Of a DNA stretch of 64,000 nt, positions 1 through 8,232 are shown one piece after another. Each line of letters begins with the position of its first letter. Position 1 is the stretch's first letter. The notes under the pieces are model-generated. The model worked only from the letters and a program-made list of their open reading frames with translations. It did no database searches and had not been told where the DNA came from. The position numbers and the translations under genes are program-made. Origin of the DNA: Microvirga subterranea (GTDB lineage: Bacteria > Pseudomonadota > Alphaproteobacteria > Rhizobiales > Beijerinckiaceae); NCBI RefSeq assembly GCF_003350535.1, contig NZ_QQBB01000007.1, positions 62,001-126,000 of the forward strand, given 5' to 3'.

Positions 1-2
1 CG

Positions 3-386
3 GTCTCCTGGCTCGATTCGGCGTTCCGGTTCATGAAGCGCTTCACCGATCCGCGCTTCGCCATGAGGATCCGCCTGCCCACCCTGGTGATCGCGGCCGG
101 TGCCGATCCGGTCTGCGCAACGCCGGCCACGGAGCGGTTCGCGGCCCGGCTGAAGGCCGGGCACGCCATCGTCATTCCCGGCGCGCGCCACGAGATCCTC
201 ATGGAGCGGGACCCGATCCGCGAGCAGTTCTGGGCCGCCTTCGACGCGTTCATCCCCGGCAGCCCCGACAGGGCGATCCCAGGCGATGTGTCGGCAGCCG
301 ATAAATCAGCGGCTGAGGAGCTCGACCGCGGCGGCGTGGACCCTGCGGTCCCCAGCCGCGACGATGCGCCCGCCCTCAGCGGCTGA
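3..386 (+). CDS. alpha/beta hydrolase, C-terminal part (gene begins before the window)
   Basis: The frame is open from the window edge, so the N-terminus with the nucleophile elbow is missing. What remains matches the end of an alpha/beta hydrolase of the lysophospholipase type. A strand reading LPTLVIAAGADPV carries the likely acid residue. It is followed after about 40 residues by GARHEILME, which carries the likely catalytic His. The last 27 codons run antisense over the 3' end of the convergent hisN-like gene and look low in complexity, so this tail may be poorly conserved. The exact substrate cannot be told from this fragment. Confidence 0.8.
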   Translation, partial: VSWLDSAFRFMKRFTDPRFAMRIRLPTLVIAAGADPVCATPATERFAARLKAGHAIVIPGARHEILMERDPIREQFWAAFDAFIPGSPDRAIPGDVSAADKSAAEELDRGGVDPAVPSRDDAPALSG

Positions 387-1088
387 GCCGCCGTCCCAGG
401 CGGTGACGATGCCGCCGGCGCCCTCGATGATCGGGATCAGCGCCACGATGTCGTACGGCTTGAGGCCGGATTCGACCACGAGGTCGATATGGCCGGCCGC
501 CAGCATGCAATAGGCGTAGCAGTCGCAGCCGTAGCGCGCGAGCCGGGCGACGCTCTCGACCCGGTCGTAGGCGCGCAGCTCCTCGCCGGCGAAGAGCCGT
601 GGGCTCGTGGTGGAGATCACCGCATCCTTGAGCGACGCGCAGCGGCGGGTCATGAGCTTGCGCTCGCCCCCGGGGCCCCGGAACGTGGCGCTGCCGCCGT
701 CGCCGAAGAAGCGCTCGCCCGTGAAGGGCTGGTGCATCATGCCGAAGACCGGCCGGCCGTTGCGGGTGAGGCCGATCAGCGTGCCCCAGGTGGGGAGCCC
801 TGAAATGAAGGCGCGGGTGCCGTCGATCGGATCGAGCACCCAGACATACTCCGCATCCGTCCGCTCGGACCCGAACTCCTCGCCGATGATGCCATGGGTC
901 GGGAAGGTGCGCTTGATGAGCTGGCGCATGGTGGCCTCGCTCGCCCGGTCCGCTTCCGTGACCGGGTCGAAGGCGCCGCCGCGCGACTTGTCCTCGCTCG
1001 CGATGGAAGTGCGGAAGAAGGGGAGGATCGCCTGACCGGACAAGGTCGCGAGCTCGTTGACGAAGTGCTTGAAGTCGATGAGCCCCAT
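306..1088 (-). CDS. hisN: histidinol-phosphatase of the inositol monophosphatase family (HisN-like)
   Basis: A soluble Mg-dependent phosphatase of about 260 residues. The metal-binding motifs of the family appear in order: GEEFG (first Glu), DPIDGTRAF (two Asp) and YDIVAL near the C-terminus (third Asp). The YDIVALIPIIEGAGG form and the length fit the HisN branch, which removes phosphate from L-histidinol phosphate in histidine synthesis, rather than the classical SuhB branch. The start was placed at ATG 1088 (MGLIDFKHF) because the sequence upstream does not resemble the family. The gene is convergent with the hydrolase at the window edge and overlaps it by 81 bp. A second member of the superfamily lies at 55513-56316. 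Confidence 0.82.
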   Translation of the reverse strand: MGLIDFKHFVNELATLSGQAILPFFRTSIASEDKSRGGAFDPVTEADRASEATMRQLIKRTFPTHGIIGEEFGSERTDAEYVWVLDPIDGTRAFISGLPTWGTLIGLTRNGRPVFGMMHQPFTGERFFGDGGSATFRGPGGERKLMTRRCASLKDAVISTTSPRLFAGEELRAYDRVESVARLARYGCDCYAYCMLAAGHIDLVVESGLKPYDIVALIPIIEGAGGIVTAWDGGSAAEGGRIVAAGDRRVHAAAVELLSR

Positions 1089-1225
1089 GGCGCCCGATAT
1101 CCTCTGTCTTTCATGCCCGGTGGTCTTGGCGAGCCGGGATCGATCCGCTTTTATCAACCGCTCCCTGCGCGGCAAGAGATTCCGTCGCAGCAGGGCGCTT
1201 TCGCCCCATCGGATCCCGCAACGGC

Positions 1226-2485
1226 ATGACCTCCCTGTCCAGGGCCGCCCCGGCCCGCACCGAGACCGCTCTCCTGCTGATCGTCGCTCTCGTGGCCATC
1301 TATGCGGTCAGCCAGTTCCTCCGGAACTCCGTCGGCGTCATCGCGCATGATCTCGCCCGGGAACTCGGCCTCTCGGCGACCCAGATCGGGCTTCTCTCGA
1401 GCTCGTTCTTCCTGTCCTTCGCGGCGGCCCAGATCCCGGTCGGCATCGCCATCGACCGCTACGGCCCGAAAAGGACCATGCTGGCGACCTCCGTCCTGGC
1501 GATCGCCGGAACGGCTCTGTTCGCCGTCGCGCCGTCCGCTCCGGCCCTGATCGCCTCCCGCGCCCTGATGGGGCTCGGCTGCTCCACCTTCTTCATGGCT
1601 CCGCTGGTGATCTATGCGCGGCGCTTCCCGCCCGAGCGGTTCGCCAGCCTGACGAGCCTGCAGATGGGGTTCGCCAATATCGGGACCCTCTCGGCGACGG
1701 CGCCTCTCGCGGCCTCCGCGGCCGCCTTCGGGTGGCGCTCGTCCTTCCTCGGGGTGGCGCTCCTGACCGTGGCCGTGGCGCTCGCCGTCGCCTGGATCGT
1801 GCCGAAGGACGCCGGCACGGACCGCGAGCGGGAAAGCTGGTCGCAGACCTTCCGCGGGGTCGGGGCCGCCCTGAAGGTCCGCTCGTTCTGGCCGGTCTTC
1901 TTCGTCCATCTAACCGCGTATTCGTCCTTCGCCACCATGGTGGGGCTCTGGGGCGGTCCCTGGCTCACGGACGTGCATGGGGCGGACCTCACGACCCGCG
2001 GCAACATCCTGCTGGTCGGTGCCGCGGCCCAGATGGCTGGGCTCCTCCTCTGGGGCGCCATGGACCGCTACTGGGGCAGCTACAAGCGGCCTGTCCTGCT
2101 CGGCGGCGGGGCGAGCGTCCTGCTCCTCGCCGTCCTGGCCCTCTTTCCCCTGGACCGCGCGGCGGCTCCCGTGTGGTTCGGCCTCTTCGGCCTCTCCATC
2201 GCGTTCACGCCGATCCTGACAGCCCACGGAAAGTCCCTGTTCCCGCCGCAGCTGACCGGGCGGGGAATCACCCTGATGAATATCGGCTCGATCGGGGGCG
2301 CCTTCCTGTCCCAGAGCGTGACCGGCCTGCTGATGGATGCGGTCGGGGCCGGGGAGGGCGGGATCTACCTGCCGGAAGGGTACAGGGCCGTTTTTGCCGC
2401 TTTAGCGGGTTGGCTGCTCCTGAGCCTGCTCATTTATAGAGGGGCTATTGATCCTCATCCGAGCACCCATGCGTACAAAGCATAG
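1226..2485 (+). CDS. MFS transporter, 12-TM type
   Basis: A 419-residue inner-membrane protein with the hydrophobic pattern of the major facilitator superfamily. After the second helix it has an IPVGIAIDRYGPKRTML stretch, the G-x3-DRxGxR-like loop motif of MFS. The second half repeats the helix pattern (WGAMDRYWGSYKRP loop). This protein probably exports or imports a small organic solute, but the substrate is not visible. It is divergent from hisN, with 137 bp between the two starts, and ends 115 bp before a strong terminator. Confidence 0.85.
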   Translation: MTSLSRAAPARTETALLLIVALVAIYAVSQFLRNSVGVIAHDLARELGLSATQIGLLSSSFFLSFAAAQIPVGIAIDRYGPKRTMLATSVLAIAGTALFAVAPSAPALIASRALMGLGCSTFFMAPLVIYARRFPPERFASLTSLQMGFANIGTLSATAPLAASAAAFGWRSSFLGVALLTVAVALAVAWIVPKDAGTDRERESWSQTFRGVGAALKVRSFWPVFFVHLTAYSSFATMVGLWGGPWLTDVHGADLTTRGNILLVGAAAQMAGLLLWGAMDRYWGSYKRPVLLGGGASVLLLAVLALFPLDRAAAPVWFGLFGLSIAFTPILTAHGKSLFPPQLTGRGITLMNIGSIGGAFLSQSVTGLLMDAVGAGEGGIYLPEGYRAVFAALAGWLLLSLLIYRGAIDPHPSTHAYKA

Positions 2486-2600
2486 AAAAAGCGAGATTTT
2501 CTGTTGCAATTTGTGCGGCGCGGTGTAATTGTTGCACTGCGATATGGCGATGGCGTCGCCGTATCGCTGCCCTTCTTGGGCGTTTCCTCCCTAAACTTCG

Positions 2601-2626
2601 GGCCGCTGGAGACAGCGGCCTTTTTT
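2601..2626 (+). terminator. Rho-independent terminator after the MFS gene
   Basis: A perfect 8-bp stem (GGCCGCTG / CAGCGGCC) with a GAGA tetraloop is followed directly by six T. It lies between the ends of the convergent MFS and N-formylglutamate amidohydrolase genes and is oriented for plus-strand transcripts. Confidence 0.88.
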
Positions 2627-2657
2627 CTTGCCTGAAGCTTGGCCGTCCGGGGCGGGC

Positions 2658-3548
2658 CTACTCGGCTGCGATCTGCCGGGGCATCAAGCCTCCCGAGAGG
2701 TCGCCGATCACCTGGGCGAAGACCTGGGTCATGTCGCTGGCGACCGCCGCGAAGCGAGGCTTCTTCTGCATGCTGCGCTCGTCCATGTAGATCGCGCGGT
2801 TGATCTCGACCTGGAGCGCGTGCCGTCCGAGAGCGGGCTCGCCGTAGTGCTCGGTGATGAAGCCACCCGCATAGGGCTTGTTCCGCACCACAGTGTAGCC
2901 GCGCCCCCGGAGGGCGGCCTCCACCAGATCGACCAGCACGACGGCGCAGCTCGTGCCGTACCGGTCGCCCAGGACGATGTCGGCCTTGGCGCCGTCGTCG
3001 CGGCTCACGCTGCTCGACGGCATGGAATGGCAGTCGATGAGGACCGCGTGTCCGAAGGCTTGGGACGTCCTGCGGATCAGCTGCCGAAGGGTGCGGTGAT
3101 AGGGCTTGTAGAGCCATTCGATCCGGTGCAGCGCCTCCTCCACCGAAAGGCGGGAGCCGTAGATCTCCTGGCCGTCGGCCACGATCCGGGGAATGGTGCC
3201 GAGCCCGCCGGCGACCCGCATGGAGCGGGTGTTGGCGAAGGGCGGAAGCCTGCCGTCGAACATGCGGGAGTCGAGCTCGTAGGGCTCCCGGTTCAGGTCG
3301 AGATAGGCCCGGGGGAAGCGGGCGGCCATGAGCGGCGCCCCGAGCCCGGGGGCTCCGGCGAAGAGTTCGTCCACGAAGGCGTCCTCGGACCGGCGCAGGG
3401 CCATCGCGTCCAGCCGGGATTCCGACAGGAAGGAGGTCGGATAGACTGCGCCCGCATGGGGAACGTTGAACACGAAGGGAGCCGTGTGCCCCGTGGGCTC
3501 GACAACGACATAGGGAGGTTCGAACTCGTCAGCGATGACTGGCCGCAT
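2658..3548 (-). CDS. N-formylglutamate amidohydrolase family protein
   Basis: A soluble 296-residue hydrolase of the HutG/FGase family (N-formyl-L-glutamate to L-glutamate plus formate). Visible motifs are NVPHAGAVYP near residue 28 (zinc His), RFPRAYLDLNREPYEL (conserved Asn-Arg) and LIDCHSMPS (second metal/catalytic His). It ends with a QVEINRAIYMDE strand typical of the family. A second, diverged member lies at 8233-9066. It stands alone, divergent from cpdR, and no histidine-utilisation genes are near it, so a role in general formyl-amino-acid salvage is as likely as histidine breakdown. Confidence 0.85.
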   Translation of the reverse strand: MRPVIADEFEPPYVVVEPTGHTAPFVFNVPHAGAVYPTSFLSESRLDAMALRRSEDAFVDELFAGAPGLGAPLMAARFPRAYLDLNREPYELDSRMFDGRLPPFANTRSMRVAGGLGTIPRIVADGQEIYGSRLSVEEALHRIEWLYKPYHRTLRQLIRRTSQAFGHAVLIDCHSMPSSSVSRDDGAKADIVLGDRYGTSCAVVLVDLVEAALRGRGYTVVRNKPYAGGFITEHYGEPALGRHALQVEINRAIYMDERSMQKKPRFAAVASDMTQVFAQVIGDLSGGLMPRQIAAE

Positions 3549-3652
3549 CAGGGTAATGGTTCTGCCGGAAGGAGAGGAAACAGGGTCGGGATAGTGTAAG
3601 GCAGCGCTCCCGTCTGTCCATGGCTATATTGCTTCTCTTCTGCGTCCAACTT

Positions 3653-3672
3653 TCACGGCTTATTTACCGTGA
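3653..3672. promoter_or_regulatory. inverted repeat upstream of cpdR
   Basis: TCACGG and CCGTGA are separated by 8 AT-rich bases (CTTATTTA). The repeat lies about 50 bp before the cpdR start, in the divergent intergenic region. The geometry suits a dimeric regulator. It does not match the CtrA box TTAA-N7-TTAA. The regulator is unknown. Confidence 0.35.
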
Positions 3673-3722
3673 GGAGTCATGAAGGCTCAGACACATCCGC
3701 CACGATTCGGGGTTGGCAGCCG

Positions 3723-4079
3723 ATGAAGATTCTTCTCGCCGAAGACGACAACGACATGCGACGCTTTCTGGTGAAGGCGCTGCAGAACGCAGGCTACGAC
3801 GTAGCCTCGTTCGACAACGGCCTCTCGGCCTATAACCGCCTGCGGGAGGAGCCCTTCGAGCTCTTGCTGACGGACATCGTCATGCCGGAGATGGACGGCA
3901 TCGAGCTGGCCCGCCGGGCCACGGAGCTCGACCCGGACATCAAGGTGATGTTCATCACCGGCTTCGCGGCGGTCGCGCTCAACCCGGATTCGCAGGCTCC
4001 CCGCGACGCGAAGGTGCTTTCGAAGCCGTTCCACCTGCGCGATCTCGTCAACGAGGTCGAGAAAATGATGGCGGCCTGA
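3723..4079 (+). CDS. cpdR: single-domain response regulator, CpdR-like
   Basis: A 118-residue stand-alone receiver domain with no output domain. Acidic residues EDDND near the N-terminus, the phosphoacceptor Asp in LLTDIVMPEMDGIEL, the Thr switch in FITGFAA and Lys in LSKPFHLRDL are all present. In Caulobacter and its relatives CpdR is the switch that, when unphosphorylated, guides ClpXP to degrade CtrA and other cell-cycle proteins. The assignment rests on length, the FITGFAAVAL segment and the class of organism. The start at ATG 3723 (MKILLAEDD) fits the family; the frame is open 54 bases upstream. Confidence 0.85.
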   Translation: MKILLAEDDNDMRRFLVKALQNAGYDVASFDNGLSAYNRLREEPFELLLTDIVMPEMDGIELARRATELDPDIKVMFITGFAAVALNPDSQAPRDAKVLSKPFHLRDLVNEVEKMMAA

Positions 4080-4169
4080 AAAAGGTTCGCCAGACCGCTT
4101 GCGTCCTCGGGCGCTTGCCGGTATATCGCCCCCACACCTGAAGCGAGACCCAAAAGTTCATCGTTTCTC

Positions 4170-4244
4170 GGGCGCGTAGCTCAGCGGGAGAGCACTACGT
4201 TGACATCGTAGGGGTCGCTGGTTCGATCCCAGCCGCGCCCACCA
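4170..4244 (+). tRNA. tRNA-Val (GAC)
   Basis: The acceptor arms GGGCGCG (4170-4176) and CGCGCCC (4234-4240) pair perfectly. The anticodon stem-loop CTACG-TTGACAT-CGTAG gives anticodon GAC. The T arm carries GTTCGATCC. The discriminator A and an encoded CCA follow (4241-4244). Confidence 0.96.
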
Positions 4245-4287
4245 TTTGCTTTTTCCGGCCTTCCCGAAGGGCCGCAGGAGACCGGAT

Positions 4288-4413
4288 ATGAAGATCCGTA
4301 ACTCGTTGAAGTCGATCCGCGGCCGTCACCGCGACAACCAGCTGGTTCGTCGCAAGGGCCGGGTCTACATCATCAACAAGACCCAGAAGCGCTACAAGGC
4401 TCGTCAGGGCTAA
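4288..4413 (+). CDS. rpmJ: 50S ribosomal protein L36, zinc-free form
   Basis: A 41-residue basic protein starting [18 protein letters not shown] and ending QKRYKARQG, the L36 form common in alphaproteobacteria. It contains no cysteine, so the Cys3-His zinc ribbon of classical L36 is absent. An AGGAG Shine-Dalgarno sequence sits 8 bases before the ATG. It lies 43 bp after tRNA-Val and is followed by a strong terminator, so it is probably a single-gene transcript or shares one with the tRNA. Confidence 0.93.
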   Translation: MKIRNSLKSIRGRHRDNQLVRRKGRVYIINKTQKRYKARQG

Positions 4414-4457
4414 GCCTTTCTGCGCGGCAACGCCGCACACTTTCTTGAATTGACGTC

Positions 4458-4495
4458 GCATGCCGGGATCCTAAAATCCCGGCATGCGCTTTTTT
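4458..4495 (+). terminator. Rho-independent terminator after rpmJ, overlapping the next start codon
   Basis: A perfect 12-bp stem (GCATGCCGGGAT / ATCCCGGCATGC, 6-base loop) is followed by GC and then six T. The ATG of the next gene (4484) lies inside the right arm, and its second to fourth codons form the T-run. Confidence 0.88.
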
Positions 4496-5083
4496 GCGTG
4501 CCTGCTGACCGCATTCTTGGGCCTGACGGCGCTCCCTGCCGGAGCGCAGGAGAAGGCGCGCCCGCAGCAGGATCCCGCGCCGCCGGCCCGGGAGGCCCCG
4601 CGTCCCTCGACCCTGGATGAGCTGTTCGATCGCTTGTCGAAGGCCGAATCCGAGCGCGAGGCGCAAGGAATCGCATCGCTCATCGAGCGCCGCTTCTCCC
4701 GCTCCGGCTCCGATACCGCCGACCTGCTCCTGAGCCGCGCCACCGAGGCATTCAAGGAAAAGAATTATCCCCTGTCGATCGAGCTGCTCGACCGGGTGCT
4801 GGTGCTCGAGCCGAACTGGGCCGAGGCCTGGTATCGGCGGGCGACCCTCTTCTACCAGCTTGACGATCCGGTCGGCGCCATGGCGGACCTGTACCAGGCC
4901 CTCAAGCTCGAGCCCCGGCATTTCAGCGCCTGGACCGGTCTCGGCCACATCCTGATGGCCTCCGAGGACAAGGCCCGGGCGCTGGAGGCCTTTCGCAGGG
5001 CGCTGAAGATCAATCCGCAGATCGAGATGCTGCAAACCCTCGTGACCAAGCTCGATCACGAAGTGGCCGGCCAGGATCTCTGA
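4484..5083 (+). CDS. exported TPR-repeat protein
   Basis: A 199-residue protein with an N-terminal signal peptide (FFACLLTAFLGLTALPAGA, cleavage near residue 22), so it is periplasmic. It contains about three tetratricopeptide helices pairs in the second half, including EPNWAEAWYRRATLFYQ and EPRHFSAWTGLGHILMA, which suggest a protein-binding scaffold. It has no catalytic motif. The start codon is embedded in the rpmJ terminator and no Shine-Dalgarno sequence is free upstream. No other start precedes the signal peptide. Confidence 0.85.
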   Translation: MRFFACLLTAFLGLTALPAGAQEKARPQQDPAPPAREAPRPSTLDELFDRLSKAESEREAQGIASLIERRFSRSGSDTADLLLSRATEAFKEKNYPLSIELLDRVLVLEPNWAEAWYRRATLFYQLDDPVGAMADLYQALKLEPRHFSAWTGLGHILMASEDKARALEAFRRALKINPQIEMLQTLVTKLDHEVAGQDL

Positions 5084-5113
5084 CCCCGCCGGCCATCGCT
5101 CCGCTGTGTGGCG

Positions 5114-6556
5114 TCAGGCCTGGGCTGCGTGCTCCTGGCTGACGAAGGCGATCCGCACCATGTTGGTGGCGCCCGGCGTGCCGAAGGGGACGCCCGCCAC
5201 GATGATGATTCGGTCCCCGACGTTGGAGATGCCCTCGCGCATCGCGAACTTGCAGGCCCGGAACGTCATGTCGTCGATGTCGCTCGCATCCTTGGTTCGG
5301 ATCGGGTGCACGCCCCAGACGAGTGCCAGGCGGCGGGCCGTGTGCTGGCTCGGCGTGAGGGCCATGACGGTCGAGTTCGGCCGCTCGCGGGCGATGCGGA
5401 AGGCGGTGGCGCCCGACGAGGTCCAGGCCGCCACGGTCTTCAGGTTGAGGGTATCGGCAATCTGGTGCGCGCCTGCCGCGATGGCGTCCGATCCGGTCGC
5501 CTCGGGCTCAGCGTTCAGGGTGCGCATGATCGACCAGTAGCTCTGGTCCTGCTCGACCTCCTCGGCGATGCGGTTCATGGTCGAGACCGCCTCGATGGGG
5601 AAGTGGCCCGAGGCGCTCTCGGCCGACAGCATCACGGCATCCGCGCCGTCATAGACGGCGGTCGCCACGTCGGAGACTTCCGCTCGGGTCGGGACAGGGG
5701 ACTGGATCATCGATTCCAGCATCTGGGTCGCGACCACGACCGGCTTGCCGAGCCGGCGGGCGGCGCGAACGATCCGCTTCTGGATTCCGGGAACCTTCTC
5801 GAGCGGCATCTCCACGCCAAGGTCGCCGCGGGCCACCATGACGGCGTCGGAGATCTCCATGATCTCGTCGAGGCGCGTGATCGCCTGCGGCTTCTCGAGC
5901 TTCGCCATGACGAGCGCGCGGCCGCGCGCCACCTTCTTCACCTCGGCCACGTCCTCGGGGCGTTGCACGAAGGAGAGAGCGATCCAGTCGACGCCCGCAT
6001 CAAGGGCCGCCTCCAGGTCGGAGCGGTCCTTCTCGGTCATGGCGGCCACCGGAATGACCGTGTCGGGGAGGCTCACGCCCTTGCGGTTGGAGATCTTGCC
6101 CGCAACCTCGACCTCCGTGGTGGCGGAGCCCTTCTTCACGCTCTTCACGCGAAGCCGCAGCTTGCCGTCGTCGATCAGGACCGTATGCCCCGGCTCCAGG
6201 GACGACAGGATCTCGGGATGGGGCAGATGCACGCGGTCCGCGCTGCCCGAGGCCTGGTCGGCGTCGAGGGTGAATTTCTGGCCCTTCACCAGCATGGCGC
6301 TGTCGCCCTCGAAGGTGCCTACGCGCAGCTTCGGCCCCTGCAGGTCCGCCAGGATGGCGATGGGGCGCTTGAACTTGGCCTCGACGGCGCGGATCATCTC
6401 GACCCGCTCCTTCAGCCGCTCGCGGCTGAGATGGCTCATGTTCAGGCGGAAGACGTCCGCACCGGCCTGGAACAGCTTCGCGATCATCTCGGGATTCTCG
6501 GAAGCCGGTCCTAAAGTCGCGAGGATCTTCGTGCGCCGCGCGCGTCTCATCATCAT
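5114..6556 (-). CDS. pyk: pyruvate kinase
   Basis: This glycolytic enzyme transfers phosphate from PEP to ADP, giving pyruvate and ATP. It is 480 residues, the usual length. Motifs in order: TKILATLGPAS at the N-terminus, LNMSHLSRE (substrate loop), ILADLQGPKLRVG, VMVARGDLGVEMPLEKVP (active-site segment) and ATQMLESM. The C-terminal allosteric domain carries MALTPSQHTARRLALVWGV. Its start overlaps the stop of the upstream DUF1036 gene by 4 bp (ATGA), which suggests translational coupling. Three ATG codons occur in a row at the start; the first was chosen because of the overlap. Confidence 0.97.
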   Translation of the reverse strand: MMMRRARRTKILATLGPASENPEMIAKLFQAGADVFRLNMSHLSRERLKERVEMIRAVEAKFKRPIAILADLQGPKLRVGTFEGDSAMLVKGQKFTLDADQASGSADRVHLPHPEILSSLEPGHTVLIDDGKLRLRVKSVKKGSATTEVEVAGKISNRKGVSLPDTVIPVAAMTEKDRSDLEAALDAGVDWIALSFVQRPEDVAEVKKVARGRALVMAKLEKPQAITRLDEIMEISDAVMVARGDLGVEMPLEKVPGIQKRIVRAARRLGKPVVVATQMLESMIQSPVPTRAEVSDVATAVYDGADAVMLSAESASGHFPIEAVSTMNRIAEEVEQDQSYWSIMRTLNAEPEATGSDAIAAGAHQIADTLNLKTVAAWTSSGATAFRIARERPNSTVMALTPSQHTARRLALVWGVHPIRTKDASDIDDMTFRACKFAMREGISNVGDRIIIVAGVPFGTPGATNMVRIAFVSQEHAAQA

Positions 6557-7014
6557 GGCCCCCCTGGGCGGTTGGTTTCCGTCAGCTGGATGGTCCAGCT
6601 CTTCTGTTCGCCTGTATCGACCTCAAAGAAGCCGCTGCGGTCGAAGCCGCGGGCCAGGCAATCCTCAGTGCCGCGGATCGTGAACTCGCGCTCCCGCGTG
6701 CACATGAAGGAGCGTCCGCTCCATTCGCCGCCCCGGTCGTAGTCGATCGCGTAGATGTAGTAGAAGCGCCCGGCGAGTTGGCCCTTGAGCAGGGTTTCGC
6801 AGCCGCGCGAGTTCAGGTTCCACCATCCCTCCGTGATCCAGCCCTGCGTGTCGCGATAGCCGAGAGCCACGCCGACCCGGCTCGACGTCATGTTGCACAG
6901 GCGCAGGTCCGCCTTGGCCGGGGATGCGGACAGGAATCCTCCCCCGAGAAGGGCGATGGCGAGCCCAAGGCTTCGCCGCCGGCTCGGAGCCGAAATGAGA
7001 GATGCGGCCTTCAT
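6553..7014 (-). CDS. DUF1036 family exported protein
   Basis: A 153-residue protein with a signal peptide (LGLAIALLGGGFLSASPAKA). The mature part starts DLRLCNMTSSRVGVALGYRD and has several Cys. The WITEGWWNLNSRGCETLL and AIDYDRGGEWSG segments are the recognisable DUF1036 pattern of alphaproteobacteria. The function is unknown. It is the first gene of a two-gene operon with pyk, joined by a 4-bp overlap, an arrangement I believe recurs in this order. Confidence 0.85.
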   Translation of the reverse strand: MKAASLISAPSRRRSLGLAIALLGGGFLSASPAKADLRLCNMTSSRVGVALGYRDTQGWITEGWWNLNSRGCETLLKGQLAGRFYYIYAIDYDRGGEWSGRSFMCTREREFTIRGTEDCLARGFDRSGFFEVDTGEQKSWTIQLTETNRPGGP

Positions 7015-7232
7015 GGATGTTTCGGTTCAGGTCGATTCGGGATGAACGAGATCGCACAATGCTTCGAGAACTATGTCGAATCGTTGTCGTTCAGAAGCGC
7101 CGCCGCATCAAGTCCCGCCTGCGGGAATGTTGCGAATTTAGCCCGCTAAAGTTCCTGTCGGAGGGCAGCCGGAGGCGCCATCCTCCCCGTGTGGATAGGA
7201 AAACAGGCGGATGGTCCGGCGCCGGAGGAGGC

Positions 7233-8135
7233 TCAGGTTTTGGGCCTCGCGGCCCAGATGCCGATGAGGATCAGGGCGCCGCCCAGGCTCTGCACGAGAG
7301 TGAGCGCCTCGTTGAGGATCAGCCAGCCAAATACGGCTGCGGCGACCGCTTCGAGGAAGATCACCAGGGAGGAGAAGACCGGCGGCAGCCGCCCGAGTGC
7401 GATCGAGAGCAGGCCCTGGCCTCCCGCATGGCTGATGAACGCCATGGCGGTGAGGGCCATGATGCCCTCCAGCGTCTGCGGCACCACCCGCGTGTCGAAC
7501 AGGACCGCGATCACGAGAAGGGCTGCACTCGTCACCACGCCGGCCTCGAACGTCACCTGGGCGGCCCCCACGGTCTCGCGCGCCCGGCCGACGGCGATGA
7601 AGTAGAGGCCGAAGAAGAAAGCCGTGGCGACCCCGTAGAGGTCGCCCCGGATGCGGCCCGGGTCCACCTGCAGGCTCTGCCCGATGAGTGCCGCCCCGCC
7701 GAGCAGGCAGAGGCCGAGGCCGACCACCGTGCCCCGTGCGATGCGCTGCTTCAGGACGAGCCAGACGATCAGGATCACGAAGAGAGGCGCCATGGTGGCG
7801 AAGAAGGTGGCGTTGGCGACCGTGGTGCTGAGAATCGACAAGTGCCAGAAGAAGAGATCGCCCGTGAAGGCGAGGCCGGCCAGGACCGACGCCTTGCTGA
7901 AGGATGACCGGGGCGCCCCCGCCGGCGCCTTCGCGACCTCGATCCGCATCCAGGCGTAGAGAATCGGAAGCGACAGGGCCACCCGCCAGAATGCGCTGGC
8001 GAAGGGCCCGACATCGGCCGACGCGAAGCGCACGAAAATGGGCGAGATGCCCATGGCGACCGCGCCGAGGCACAGGGCCGCGAAGGCGGTGGCGTAGCCC
8101 GTCTCGAGACGGACTGTTGTCGAAGGGGAGGACAT
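7233..8135 (-). CDS. EamA/DMT-family transporter
   Basis: A 300-residue inner-membrane protein with about ten hydrophobic helices in two repeated EamA halves. The first half has ISPIFVRFASADVGPFASAFWR, a typical opening of drug/metabolite transporter proteins, and the second half has the LSIALGRLPPVFSSLVIFLEAVAA segment. It is probably an exporter of amino acids or metabolites, with substrate unknown. The start was placed at ATG 8135 (MSSPSTTVRL) because the 43 upstream codons lack family similarity and would run into the divergent promoter region. Confidence 0.85.
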   Translation of the reverse strand: MSSPSTTVRLETGYATAFAALCLGAVAMGISPIFVRFASADVGPFASAFWRVALSLPILYAWMRIEVAKAPAGAPRSSFSKASVLAGLAFTGDLFFWHLSILSTTVANATFFATMAPLFVILIVWLVLKQRIARGTVVGLGLCLLGGAALIGQSLQVDPGRIRGDLYGVATAFFFGLYFIAVGRARETVGAAQVTFEAGVVTSAALLVIAVLFDTRVVPQTLEGIMALTAMAFISHAGGQGLLSIALGRLPPVFSSLVIFLEAVAAAVFGWLILNEALTLVQSLGGALILIGIWAARPKT

Positions 8136-8232
8136 GCGTGCTATACAATGTTGCGCGAATGGGTCGCGTTGTCTTGTTATCAGGGGCAGTTTAAGGCTTT
8201 TCCTCGATCCTCCAACCATTCTCTTCCCAGTC

